A stretch of DNA of 64,000 nucleotides from Argopecten irradians (taxonomy: Eukaryota; Mollusca; Bivalvia; Pectinida; Pectinidae), in contig NC_091144.1 in the NCBI RefSeq assembly GCF_041381155.1, positions 35,317,262 to 35,381,261 of the forward strand. Reading direction: 5' to 3'. Both the position numbers and the translations under genes were made by a program. Positions 53,301-60,905 of the stretch are shown here, piece after piece. The notes beneath the pieces are model-generated. The model worked only from the letters and a program-made list of their open reading frames with translations. It was not told the origin of the DNA and ran no database searches. The first letter of the stretch is position 1, and every line of letters starts with the position of its first letter.

Positions 53301-56300
53301 AATTTACAGTGGTATCAGAGCATGAACTGCACTCCCTACTGATTAATATACGACAGCTATCCAACATGACAAAGCTACATTCGAGAACAGTTGTTGTACA
53401 TACCGTGGTAGGACTTGAGAATCCGTAATTCATTCCAGTCTAAAAAAAAGGTATCAAAAGAAAACATAAAAAGTGTATGATAGTCACATAGAACTTCAAA
53501 AACTTCATGACTTTGACTATCATTTTATCTAAGAATCGTGAATCTAAAAAATGCAATAAGTATGATCAAATTAAGAATTTTTGTCTATTAAACAAATTGT
53601 ATATCCATCAACTTTATAATGAATATAATGGGAACTTACGGAAATATAGAACGATAACTTTATAACTTAAAAATTTAATGACGAAAAAAAATTATTGAAC
53701 GCGATCAAATACAGACCAATGTTTTCAATATGGAACTATTATAGCATCCATATATTCAAGTTATATTAAGTGTGATTTGATCGAAGTAGAGTTCAAGTGA
53801 TCGCAATTTTTGGAGTTATGTGACAGTACCAACTTAACGTCTCGTGTTCATGTCCTCGGCTACTACTATATCCTAATTTAATAAAGTATGTTTTATCAGG
53901 ATGAAAATGGGGCTAAAGTACTCGAGAATACTTACACCTATGCTGCTAGCGATTCCCTGCAAATGCAAAACAAAATTTGAAATAAGTTTATTTGGTCTAC
54001 AAGTCCAGGAACGAGGAAATGCATTCATCTGATACTGATTAATGTTGGACAGACATTTGGAAACTTTGAGCTATCAAATTCACCCCAAAGAGAGAGTATA
54101 CTGTCGAGTAGGTAATGACATAAACTATTGTCGAGTCGCTCAATGAGTCCCATTACATCACATACATAAATCTAACCAAAAATGATTACCAAACTTTACA
54201 CAGTGTCGAAAATTATAAATGTTTGCAAGGTAATTATGTAGCCTTACGAAAATGCTACTATAATATTAAGATTAATTTTGCTCAGATTTCATGTACACCA
54301 ATGTTTTATGAAAATCATCAAAGTGATGTTCAGATATCATAATGGTACAAAATAAACTCAAAGCATAATGTTATATTGGAGCATAATGTTATATTGGAGC
54401 AGCAGAAATAGCATATCAAAGAATAGTTTATTTCTTTTTGGGAGATTTACGACTATTTCAAAGCATTATTTACTGTGCTATATGTGAGTAGAGCCGTCGC
54501 TCCATACTGAAAAAGGAATAAAAGCATATAGTGTTTGCAGGTTGACATAAGAGCCAAATTATCCGAAGAAACGTGGAAGAACAAAAGTTATATTACTGAG
54601 TAATCCTACTTTGGTGTGACATGTAATACGGATATCCTCGGTAAAGAATTGTGCAATGTAATTTTGTAACATTGAGGGACACCATAGTGGTACTCTTTTA
54701 AGAAGATCTGCAACATCATGTTCAGATATCACTTTACAGAATAAACTTAACGCAGTATGGTATGTTGGAGCAGTAGAGTTAAAGATGCCCCACCGCCGAC
54801 AGAGCATACACGATAGTCATTGTTTGGCCAATGATTGGTGTTTAATTGTGTATATAGTATATATAATAAACACCAAAAGAAAAATAATAAAATATAATTT
54901 AATTTGCTTTTGGTGCATGCCAATCCAGTTCCTCATTCCTTATAGGACATAGTGCCACGGAATTTTTTGGTATGCAATTTATTCATTAATAAGTTCTATT
55001 GGGGAGATTTACGAAGATTTCAAAGCTATGCTTACTGTTACGCCATAGTTGGGTAGAGCTGCCGATGCATACTGAAAAGGGTAGAAAAACACACATTACC
55101 TAGAATTGCAGGTTTATAACTATTATCATTATGGCATGTTGGAGCAGCAGAAGTAGCATATCAAATTAATAAGTTAATCTCTATTCGGGAGATTTACGAA
55201 GATTTCAAAGATTAACTTACTGAGGTATAGCTGGGTACAGCTGGCGACGAAAACTGAAAAGGGAAGGAAAACACACATTACCTAGAATCACAGGTTTAAT
55301 ATTATTATCATTATGGCATGTTGGAGCAGCAGAAGTAGCATATCAAATTAATAAGTTAATCTCTATTGAGGAGATACATGTATACGACGATTTCAAAGCT
55401 TTACTTACTGTTGTGCCATAGGAGATGGGTAAAGCCGACGAATACTGAAAAGGGAAGGAAAACACATATTACCTAGAATCACAGGTTTAATATTATTATC
55501 ATTATGGCATGTTGGAGCAGCAAAAGTAGCTTGTTTTGTTGATGTTCTCGGTAAAGAATTGTTGCAGTGTAATAAAATTTATGTGATATGTAAAATTATG
55601 TAAAGTCATATTAGAATCTCACACCTCGTGACAATTAAAAATGAACTTTATCAAACTCGTTAAAAAGTTTGATATGGTACTCGCATAAAGGTTCGTGGCA
55701 TATAAAATGATTGAACTCGTTTGATAAATTCCATATTACATAGCCATTCATGTAAGATTCTCTATTTATTCTCTATATGGCAAAATCATTTTGGTATGTA
55801 TGTAAAAACTTCCACGAGAGCAAAATGGTTGAAATTTCACTTATAATTTTTTTCTCGATGAATTTTATTTTGTGCATTTGATCTTTTCGATAGTTTCAAT
55901 AAGAAAACTTACATTTCACTACGAAACATTTAATAAATATCTTAATACACAAAAATCTATAAATATTTCATATCTTATCTCTGTTCATTATGAATGTCGT
56001 TCTATAAATCTATCGGAAAAATTGATTCATTGCTTTGAAATAAATACCATGATATATCTTAGAAAAATGAAGATTAAAACAATAAAAAAAAAAAAAAAAG
56101 CAATGCGACGCCGGAGATATGTCGTATTCTGACGTCTCACATTATGGAACCATATTACAAATGCGCGGACAAAAATCCAAAAGCAGAATTTTTAGAATAA
56201 AAAAGAAATGTGTATAGAAAGTCAGTGAACTGGGCTCAGTTTCATGAAAATTCTGTAACTTAAAACAATTCCTTAACATAAAATTTCCCATAGGAAAGAA

Positions 56301-59300
56301 TTATGAAAGTTAAGGGAAACTCCTTAAGTTAAGAAGCCTTCTTAAGATCCGTAATGCTTTCCTATGGAGAATTTTAAGTTAAGGAATTCCTTAAAGTTAA
56401 GGAATGTTCATGAAACTGGGCCCAGGTAATAATATTATTTTACAAATCCGAAAATTGGACACAACTGATCAAGTATAACAAACATTTTTTTATAATTTAT
56501 GCAATCAATAAAACCTTATTACGCATTATATGTAACAGGCATATAAAAATATTAATTAACTTCAATTTAATTAAATTTAGATTAATAATAATATTGAAAT
56601 ACTAAAATACTTTAAATATAAGTAATGAATGCAATAATAGAAAAATAATATATATTTAAATCAAAATCATTTAAAACCCCATCCATAGATTACGCTGTGA
56701 TAAAAAACCTTTGAATCGAAATTGCATTCCTTGAATGAACTAAATTATACGTATTTTTTTCATTTAATATGTTGGCATCTAGTTTTTAGATTAATGCTAT
56801 TTGCTTTATCTTTTCAATCATAGTAGGTTGATGTGAGTGAGGAAATAAATTTTCAACATACTCTGAAAGTTAACATGAATAAAATAATAAACTTCATATA
56901 CGTTAGAAAAGTTGTGCCCAATTCCATAGTATATAATATATAACAATGAAATATGTTTAAAGTTATATGTGCCGTAACTGGCCGAAAATTTGGACATGTT
57001 TATTTTTCTTCAATTATCTATTTAAAACCATAAGTTTTAATGAATAAAGCTGTGAAAATCATTCAAATGGACAGACACACACATATAATGCCTTATAAAC
57101 TTTAGTTAGAACACATTGGTTATGCACTGGGAAATTCTTTTTTTTTATGCATTATACATGTTTAGATGGAAATATACCTTCAGAAATCACTTTACAATTA
57201 CTAATAATACTGTAAAAATGTGCAATGAAATTGTGGACAACAAGATGGCTTCATGGTCTGACCGTATATCCTCATTTCAATAAACTGAAGATGTTAATAT
57301 AATGATTTTTGGCAGTACTGCCAAAAATCATTTTCAGTCCTTTTTGTACTTGTAAAATTAAAACCTATACATTGAAAGTATTGTAATTCTCAAAATGTTG
57401 GTAACTTTTGGAGTTGAATAACATATTAAAAGCTCTTCTTGATTCGTGACTATGAAAAATACGGCACATATAACTTTAAAGATAATATATCCGACAGATA
57501 AATACGATGAACAGCGAACTGATATTTATCAATCACGAACCTTTCTTCAGGTCCATATGGTGTTATATCTCCTTGATAGAATTATAATGTTCCATATATA
57601 GCATATCGAGTTGGTGTTTCTAATTTTAATTTTAATTTTTGTCAATATTCCATTTGTGAACTTCATTGACCCCACGTTGGGTTCTTCAGGGTGGCGTCCT
57701 ATGACCATTGCTTTTCTTGTAATTAACCATGCACATCGGCTAATACTCAAAAGTAAACTACATATCAAATATAAAAATTAAGGACCTTTGATTCGGCCCA
57801 TAAGGTATTATGCCACCCTTGTAGAGTTTAAAATAATGACCTTGGGTCCCATATGAACCTTACCAAAAGTCCATAATCGATAAAAATGGATTTTATACAA
57901 TTTATTGCAAAATCAACCGGGATCAAATACAAAATAATTATCATGATCAATCAACAATGGATAAAGTTTAACACTTTGTTAAACCTACCGTGGGGTTTGT
58001 TAAACCGTAGTTCAATCCAGATGAGGCTCTCCCAGCTGTAGCCTGCAAACAAAACATGAAATGAAAATAGGTTCGATAGTCACACAGAAGCACAACTTAG
58101 TAAAAAAACAAATTATCAAAATTGTAATATCTAAGAATCGTGAAGAGAAGAAGTGCTCATTCTCTATTCTCAATGGGTTGCGATCACTTACTATCTCTAT
58201 ATACCAGGACTATCTCATAGTAAAACTGGAAACAGCTCAGAGGAAAAAATCTGAACCAATCACATGCCAGCAAAAATGTCCTTTGAAGACTACAGGGAGA
58301 GCGACGCCAAACTCCAAAGCCAAACAGTGTACTGTTATACGACTAAATTACCTGTTCTATTATGTTGCCATCAGTTTTACTATGAGACAGTCCAGGAGTG
58401 TAGAGATCGTAAGTGATCGGAACCCCTGGAGTATCGAGGATGACAAGTGCTATAAATAAGATAAAGCTTTGAATTTATTCTATGAAACAAATATATCAAT
58501 ATACTAACAATGAATATAATTGGAGCTGATAGAGATGTAGAACGATCAAATTATTACTACTCAATTAAATGATAAAATAAAAATTTATTTAATGATCACG
58601 ATCAAATACAAACCATTGCTTTTGTACATTAAACGGGATGAAATAACAATTATTTATTGCATTATCTAACGCAAACTTATAAAAGATAGTATTTCATTTA
58701 ATTAACGGAACAAATAAAATCATTTGATATACATAATATATAGTGAGCGCAATGAAATAAACATAGCGTTGTAAAATCAACGCGATCAAATAAAAATTTA
58801 ATTTAAAAATGAATGCGATCAAATAAACACGTGTTCAAAATATCAACGCGATCTAATAAGTGATGCGTTCGTGTAATCAAATATATAAATATTTACTTTC
58901 TATAATAATTGATTGTATACAGAAAAGTTAACGGACGAAAATGGACAAAAGACTATCGCAATAGGTCATCATACCTAAGGTTGTTATAACAGCTAAAAAG
59001 GAATTAAACTAGATAAATATATAAAATTGAATATAAACACAACAGACGGAATAAAAATAGCATGTTAATGGACGACATCAAATCAAATATATGTATCATA
59101 TAGATACTACATCGGTGAGAAAAGAAAATCATTTAAAAATACATGTAGTTGGTAAAATCAATTAATGAAAAGTAAAATCAAATTATGATTGTAATGAATT
59201 ACCGAAGTCCCCCAAACGCTCTCATAGTACTAACACAAAACCCCTGTATACCAATTTTCATTAAAATCTTATGGTTGTTAGCGTTCTATACTATACAATA

Positions 59301-59667
59301 TTGTGTTTGCTATTTTTTCAGTTCAACACTAAATACAGATATTCATAAATATACTTTGCATGTTAAATGTAATTCCATGAGTCCTCTATTTTCTGAGTAT
59401 ATTCTTACTTACAACATTTGCCATGAAACCACCTTTTAAGTGGGATGGTTCATAATTGGGAGCAAGATATCCTCCATAACTGTATGCTGGTGATGCTCCG
59501 GCGTAGAAGGTCCTCCCTTTAATGAATGTTGGAGCAACTGTTTGATACGATGTTGATCCTCCAATTGCCCCCTGATATATTGGAGCGCTATAGCTAACAC
59601 CACCTCCGACATTGTACGTCGCTAAAGCAGACGACACACATATCAGCAGGAGGGCTGCGACCTTCAT
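20344..59667 (-). CDS. Gene B: secreted Gly/Ala/Ser/Tyr-rich protein built from 31 micro-exons
   Basis: Predicted product about 398 aa from one 85-codon exon (59413-59667) and 31 micro-exons of 12-54 nt, listed separately. Every exon is bounded by GT and AG, is a multiple of three and keeps phase 0. Residues 1-16 (MKVAALLLICVSSALA) look like a signal peptide. The first exon has TYNVGGGVSYSAP and GRTFYAGASPAYSYGGY. The rest reads as short motifs: YSSALP-type, GYxxxxMP-type, MGFGYDPxQ and AGTGG. Charged residues and cysteine are nearly absent after exon 2, consistent with an extracellular structural or elastomeric protein. No named family recognised. It lies upstream of gene A on the same strand, with the same non-coding first exon and tiny Tyr-stop last exon. 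Exon copy number reflects recent tandem duplications. Some exons may be missing from, or wrongly included in, this hand-read model. Confidence 0.75.
21013..21036 (-). CDS. Gene B exon 32 (QYGGLPIA)
   Basis: 24 nt; acceptor TGTCTTTTTCTAG, donor GCC|GTAAGT. Confidence 0.75.
21254..21354. mobile_element. 101-bp MITE with TTAA target duplication
   Basis: Ends AGATGCTCCATCGCCGAC and GTCGACGATGGAGCATCT, flanked by TTAA at 21250-21253 and 21355-21358. Confidence 0.8.
22133..22165 (-). CDS. Gene B exon 31 (GASLFGGTQSF)
   Basis: 33 nt; acceptor TTTTTCCGATAG, donor TTT|GTAAGT. Confidence 0.75.
22411..22446 (-). CDS. Gene B exon 30 (GAAMQGFQQQTF)
   Basis: 36 nt; acceptor TATTCCGATAG, donor TTT|GTTAGT (non-consensus after GT). 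Clearly related to exon 31 (both start Gly-Ala and end in Phe, with the same CCGATAG acceptor). Confidence 0.68.
23111..23430. mobile_element. diverged CCTTTCCG-family MITE, ends missing
   Basis: Interior words AACGGCTTTTATTTTTAAAA, GCTTACCGTTGACATTACAC and GTTGTAACTTCATTTTGGGG match the members at 40892 and 43874. Confidence 0.6.
23500..23650. repeat. about 62-bp direct repeat
   Basis: Two tandem copies of a segment with GATTACCACGAATCACAGCG and GAGCCGTCAGTCAACATACA. Related words open each 2.24-kb unit. Confidence 0.7.
24235..24261 (-). CDS. Gene B exon 29 (MGFGYDPMQ)
   Basis: 27 nt; acceptor TTTATGTTTCAG, donor CAG|GTACGA. Third member of the MGFGYDP set. Confidence 0.77.
24337..24541. 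mobile_element. TGACGTCA-bearing MITE (copy in 2.24-kb unit 1)
   Basis: Ends ATTCCGGCTGACG and AAATATTCCGAC; inverted TATGACATCATGTGTTTGCG and AATGACGTCACAATTGATG. Repeated in unit 2 (about 26576-26781) and unit 3 (about 28820-29025). Confidence 0.65.
25055..25400. mobile_element. foldback element (CCGATCACTTACGATCTC ends), in each 2.24-kb unit
   Basis: CCAGGGGTTCCGATCACTTA with its inverse about 310 bp away, plus inner inverted TAGTAAAATTGGAGGCAACT. Related copies at about 27298-27630, 58165-58445, and the left part only at about 29545-29592. Confidence 0.7.
25497..25532 (-). CDS. Gene B exon 28 (AGTGGLLNGAAN)
   Basis: 36 nt; acceptor GTTTGTCTGTAG, donor AAC|GTGAGA. Same as exon 26. The 118-residue frame that starts within it is intron read-through. 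Confidence 0.72.
26474..26500 (-). CDS. Gene B exon 27 (MGFGYDPTQ)
   Basis: 27 nt; acceptor TTTATGTTTCAG, donor CAG|GTACGA. Differs from exon 29 by one Met/Thr change. Confidence 0.77.
27737..27772 (-). CDS. Gene B exon 26 (AGTGGLLNGAAN)
   Basis: 36 nt; acceptor GTTTGTCTGTAG, donor AAC|GTGAGA. Identical to exon 28. The longer open frame through this exon is read-through into the intron. Confidence 0.72.
28716..28745 (-). CDS. Gene B exon 25 (MGFGYDPMMQ)
   Basis: 30 nt; acceptor TTTATGTTTCAG, donor CAG|GTACGA. It has one codon more than its two sister exons, from a local ATG duplication. Confidence 0.77.
30052..30075 (-). CDS. Gene B exon 24 (AGGATGFN)
   Basis: 24 nt; acceptor TTATTTTTTAG, donor AAT|GTAAGA. 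Confidence 0.72.
30095..30255. repeat. about 36-bp tandem repeat
   Basis: Four units with TACAGATTTATAGCGAGA, a TCGTCATACATA word and ATATCA, between exons 23 and 24. Confidence 0.7.
30409..30441 (-). CDS. Gene B exon 23 (SPAYGYNAGFQ)
   Basis: 33 nt; acceptor TTTCTGTTTCAG, donor CAG|GTACGA. Flanks resemble those of the MGFGYDP exons. Confidence 0.75.
30660..31000. repeat. ACGTGTAA-rich minisatellite
   Basis: About 20 copies of a 16-18-bp unit like CGTCTCACGTGTAATACTC or CGTCGTACGTGTAACAC. Many units carry the CACGTG or TACGTG core. Shorter related runs occur at about 24668-24795, 26907-27034 and 29156-29278. Confidence 0.85.
31265..31300 (-). CDS. Gene B exon 22 (TGGAGSFAGGIG)
   Basis: 36 nt; acceptor TGTTTTTCTTTAG, donor GGT|GTAAGA. 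Confidence 0.75.
31354..32610. repeat. 31-bp minisatellite, 41 copies without length change
   Basis: The word GCTAACAG recurs from 31361 to 32601, i.e. 40 intervals of exactly 31 bp. Units differ only by substitutions: GCGAATA/GCGGATA, ACATGA/ACGTGA/AGATGA, AAAATC/ATATC. Located in the intron between exons 21 and 22 of gene B. Confidence 0.95.
32820..34010. repeat. about 52-bp AT-rich tandem repeat
   Basis: Around 20 units like ACATTAACATGTATGCAGGT followed by TTAGTATATCTAATATATTG and CTTATTAAATAT. Several units are damaged or shortened (33,280-33,310; 33,650-33,720). Confidence 0.85.
34543..34557 (-). CDS. Gene B exon 21 (EVVGT)
   Basis: 15 nt, the smallest internal exon of the model. Acceptor AATTTTGTTTCAG, donor ACT|GTAAGT. 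Very short, so confidence rests on the splice sites and frame only. Confidence 0.6.
35505..35522 (-). CDS. Gene B exon 20 (VVAGPL)
   Basis: 18 nt; acceptor GATTTCATTTCAG, donor TTA|GTACGT. Confidence 0.65.
35883..36967. mobile_element. about 1.1-kb element with CACCTGAG inverted ends
   Basis: Begins near ACGGTCACCTGAG and ends CCTCAGGTGACCT. No intact frame. A partial copy lies at about 38938-39400 (shared start TCAAATGGACGCCTGTTGAC). Confidence 0.6.
37157..37198 (-). CDS. Gene B exon 19 (YNAAIGGGYQGGAG)
   Basis: 42 nt; acceptor TTTCTGTTTTAG, donor GGA|GTGAGT. Confidence 0.72.
37370..38930. repeat. dispersed repeat block with an internal palindrome
   Basis: Contains a palindrome at about 37561-37678 (CATCGGGGTATGAACGAAAT and its inverse; loop TTTGCAAACAAA), repeated at about 41986-42098. 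The whole block is duplicated at 41.8-45.3 kb. Confidence 0.7.
40452..40582. repeat. homopurine A/G tract
   Basis: About 130 bp of almost pure A and G on the plus strand (GAAA and AAAAG runs). On the minus strand it would be a long pyrimidine tract about 250 bp downstream of exon 18. The Phe/Leu-rich frame across it is low complexity. Confidence 0.85.
40796..40840 (-). CDS. Gene B exon 18 (AVGGMATGYNYGLPS)
   Basis: 45 nt; acceptor TTCACATTGTAG, donor TCT|GTAAGT. Confidence 0.72.
40892..41283. mobile_element. about 395-bp MITE with TTAA target duplication, CCTTTCCG family
   Basis: Ends AGGCCCTCTACCTTTCCG and CGGAAAGGTAGTGGGCCT, flanked by TTAA on both sides. Relatives at about 23111-23430, 43874-44273 and 60468-60905, with fragments at about 12830-12905 and 62870-62995. 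Confidence 0.8.
42640..42790. repeat. hairpin element
   Basis: ATATGAAGGATAGGGATATT and its inverse, with CCCGAGGGT/ACCCGAGGG near the centre; nearly perfect 140-bp palindrome. Confidence 0.75.
43715..43741 (-). CDS. Gene B exon 17 (GYPIGGAMP)
   Basis: 27 nt; acceptor TTGCATTTGAAG, donor CCT|GTAAGT. Last of the GY..MP series. Confidence 0.7.
43874..44273. mobile_element. about 400-bp MITE, CCTTTCCG family
   Basis: Ends ATACCTTTCCGAAACGGC and TTTCGGAAAGGTAGTGTG; right TTAA intact, left mutated. Same family as 40892-41283. Confidence 0.7.
45610..45633 (-). CDS. Gene B exon 16 (GYPSVSMP)
   Basis: 24 nt; acceptor TTTATTTTGCAG, donor CCT|GTAAGT. Confidence 0.72.
46163..46189 (-). CDS. Gene B exon 15 (GYNAVGAVS)
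   Basis: 27 nt; acceptor TTGCATTTGAAG, donor TCT|GTAAGT. Confidence 0.7.
46339..46511. mobile_element. TGACGTCA-bearing MITE in a gene B intron
   Basis: TTCCGTTTTTGCATAATACA at the left; inverted CATTGTGACGTCATTATTTT and ATGACGTCACAATCAATACC inside. Confidence 0.65.
46734..46760 (-). CDS. Gene B exon 14 (TFSGAVSMP)
   Basis: 27 nt; acceptor TTATGTTTTGCAG, donor CCT|GTAAGT. Confidence 0.72.
47267..47290 (-). CDS. Gene B exon 13 (GYTSVGMP)
   Basis: 24 nt; acceptor TTGCATTTGAAG (A instead of C before AG), donor CCT|GTAAGT. One of five related exons encoding the GYxxxxMP-type motif. Confidence 0.7.
48916..48942 (-). CDS. Gene B exon 12 (FSSAPVTSG)
   Basis: 27 nt, identical in sequence and splice sites to exon 11. 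Confidence 0.75.
50683..50709 (-). CDS. Gene B exon 11 (FSSAPVTSG)
   Basis: 27 nt; acceptor CTTTTTTTCAG, donor GGG|GTAAGT. Identical to exon 12; part of the 1767-bp tandem duplication. Confidence 0.75.
52550..52585 (-). CDS. Gene B exon 10 (TGMNYGFSSPTT)
   Basis: 36 nt, identical in sequence and splice sites to exon 9. Confidence 0.75.
53404..53439 (-). CDS. Gene B exon 9 (TGMNYGFSSPTT)
   Basis: 36 nt; acceptor TTTTTTTAG, donor ACG|GTATGT. Identical to exon 10; both lie in an 853-bp tandem duplication. Confidence 0.75.
53936..53956 (-). CDS. Gene B exon 8 (GIASSIG)
   Basis: 21 nt; acceptor TTTTGCATTTGCAG, donor GGT|GTAAGT. The intron flanks (GCATTTGCAG; GAATACTTAC on the plus strand) match those of exons 13-17. 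Confidence 0.7.
54474..54506 (-). CDS. Gene B exon 7 (YGATALLTYST)
   Basis: 33 nt; acceptor CCTTTTTCAG, donor ACA|GTAAAT (weaker). The most diverged member of the exon 4-7 array. Confidence 0.65.
54781..54860. repeat. MITE fragment between exons 6 and 7
   Basis: GTTAAAGATGCCCCACCGCC marks the left end of the family whose complete copy is at 21254-21354. Confidence 0.5.
55036..55071 (-). CDS. Gene B exon 6 (YASAALPNYGVT)
   Basis: 36 nt; acceptor CCCTTTTCAG, donor ACA|GTAAGC. Related to exons 4, 5 and 7. Confidence 0.75.
55221..55253 (-). CDS. Gene B exon 5 (FSSPAVPSYTS)
   Basis: 33 nt; acceptor CCCTTTTCAG, donor TCA|GTAAGT. Flanks nearly identical to exon 4. Confidence 0.75.
55409..55444 (-). 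CDS. Gene B exon 4 (YSSALPISYGTT)
   Basis: 36 nt; acceptor CCCTTTTCAG, donor GTAAGT. First of four related exons in a local tandem array of about 190-bp units. Confidence 0.75.
55445..56228. other. intron between exons 3 and 4, proximal part
   Basis: Starts with another copy of the 190-bp unit flank (GGCATGTTGGAGCAGC). An 86-residue frame near 55872-56132 has no splice support. No further exon seen. Confidence 0.5.
56229..56425. mobile_element. MITE with GGGC(C/T)CAGTTTCATGAA ends
   Basis: About 200 bp; CTGGGCTCAGTTTCATGAA at the left and TTCATGAAACTGGGCCCAG at the right. Inside are inverted TTCCTTAA/TTAAGGAA words. Confidence 0.75.
56961..57475. mobile_element. 515-bp MITE with TTAA target duplication
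   Basis: Ends AGTTATATGTGCCGTA and TACGGCACATATAACT, flanked by TTAA at 56957-56960 and 57476-57479. No coding frame. Confidence 0.8.
57989..58042 (-). CDS. Gene B exon 3 (ATAGRASSGLNYGLTNPT)
   Basis: 54 nt, the longest micro-exon. Acceptor TTGTTTGCAG, donor ACG|GTAGGT. The GLNYG...PT pattern resembles exons 9 and 10 (GMNYG...PTT). Confidence 0.75.
58165..58445. mobile_element. foldback element, same family as 25055-25400
   Basis: GCGATCACTTACTATCTCTA and the inverse GTAGAGATCGTAAGTGATCG at the other end. The 132-residue plus-strand frame across it is repeat-derived. Confidence 0.65.
59203..59229 (-). other. possible extra micro-exon YYESVWGTS
   Basis: Minus strand TTTTGTGTTAG acceptor, 27 nt in frame, donor GTAATT. 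Size and phase fit, but the Glu and Trp content is unlike the other micro-exons and the donor is weak. Not included in the gene B length. Confidence 0.25.
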
Positions 59668-59699
59668 CTTGTTATCTTTGTAGCACGTGCGGTGAATCA
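59413..59699 (-). CDS. Gene B exon 2: signal peptide and N-terminal domain (85 codons)
   Basis: The acceptor GTTGTTTTCAG ends at 59700. A 32-nt leader ends ATAACAAG before the ATG at 59665-59667. Met-Lys-Val is preferred to the upstream in-frame ATG because that one lies before the acceptor. The exon ends GCA AAT GTT|GTAAGT (donor 59407-59412). The mature part has GGGVSYSAPIYQGAIGGS and ASPAYSYGGYLAPNYEPS, and holds nearly all the lysines of the protein. Confidence 0.85.
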
Positions 59700-59732
59700 C
59701 TGAAAACAACGCTTACAGTGGTAAACAACGTT

Positions 59733-59927
59733 ATTCTGTAATTGCAAATTACAGAGTTATGTCCCCTTGTGGGTGTGTAGGTATTGATTGTGACGACGAT
59801 TGTGTTTGTGAATGTAACGTCATTCTTTTCGGAGAAAACGATTTGAATTGCGCCAACAAAATAATGACGTCACAAAAGATACCTAGCCGCACGGAAGATA
59901 AGTATAATATATACAAAGAAGGAATAG
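59733..59927. mobile_element. TGACGTCA-bearing MITE in intron 1 of gene B
   Basis: GCAAATTACAGAGTTATGTC at the left and AAGAAGGAATAGC at the right; inner AATAATGACGTCACAAAAG. Confidence 0.6.
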
Positions 59928-60229
59928 CAATGATCTCAAAATATTTACAGTTTGCACTGACATGAACTCAATAACCATGCTTTCTAGTATTATCATCATC
60001 AGTGTATAATGATACTACAACACGTGCAGCGATTCTATTGTTACGCTGGCGTAGCAACGTGGGGTCATGACCCACTTTTGATGGGAAGATATGAATGACT
60101 CGATTACAATCGGCTGTTCAATCGAATTCGTTGACGATGACGGGAGAGAAACAAACATGGGTATTTTAATACAAAAAATATGCAACTGTCGTGGGAATAG
60201 ATAAGATTAATTTGCGTGAAAAACTGTAA

Positions 60230-60385
60230 AGGCAATATAAGGAATGGGTTTTTATTGTGTTGAGGTTATGAGGGTATAATGATAATGGAGCCGTGTAAAT
60301 TTTATTTAACCCGTTTTCGTCAGGGTTACATAATTTACACGTGTTCCATTATCATTATACACTCATAACCTCAACAAAAAATATT
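60230..60385. repeat. hairpin element related to 19643-19802
   Basis: TTGAGGTTATGAGGGTATAA and its inverse around a short centre; more diverged than the copy at 19.7 kb. Confidence 0.75.
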
Positions 60386-60467
60386 ATCTTATTATATGAT
60401 ACATTTTAAAAATAGAAGAAATAAAAAAACATAAACATTTGATATCACTGAAAATTGTTAACTTAAA

Positions 60468-60905
60468 GGCCCATTACCTTTCCGGAGCAAAACATAAAGG
60501 TTTCTTATTTAAAAGCATTAATAACATCAGAAAATATATACCGATGACCTAAGACCAGGTTACAATACCAAACATATGCAAGATTTCCTGCGTGATATGT
60601 GATAACAGTGGCGAGTCATTTCGCTGTTTTGCCGCTGGCGCATTTATTCCGAATTTGCATATTACAGAGTTATCTGCACTTGCGGGTAGGTAGAATTGCG
60701 CTCACAAAATAATGACGTAACAATCGATACCTACCCGCAAGGGAGCTAACTCTGTAATATGCAAAGACGGAATAGTCAACTACCGCGCGGCATTTAGGAT
60801 GACGCCGGGAAACATAATACGACAATCGTTATGAAAATTAACATTTTATTTATTTTAATCAAATTGTTCAGAAGGTGATGATACGTGTAGTAATATGAAT
60901 TTAAG
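60468..60905. mobile_element. CCTTTCCG-family MITE interrupted by a second MITE
   Basis: TTAA then AGGCCCATTACCTTTCCGG at the left. The element is interrupted at 60646-60773 by a complete TGACGT-type MITE (ATTCCGAATTTGCATATTAC to CAAAGACGGAAT, TA on each side). Confidence 0.7.

Larger units (their letters stand above)
51778..53483. repeat. 853-bp direct tandem duplication (two copies)
   Basis: Copies 51778-52630 and 52631-53483 are nearly identical. One difference is the A-run near 52355/53208. Each copy carries one TGMNYGFSSPTT exon and half of a GACGTCA-type MITE (about 52227-52328 and 53080-53180). Confidence 0.9.
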
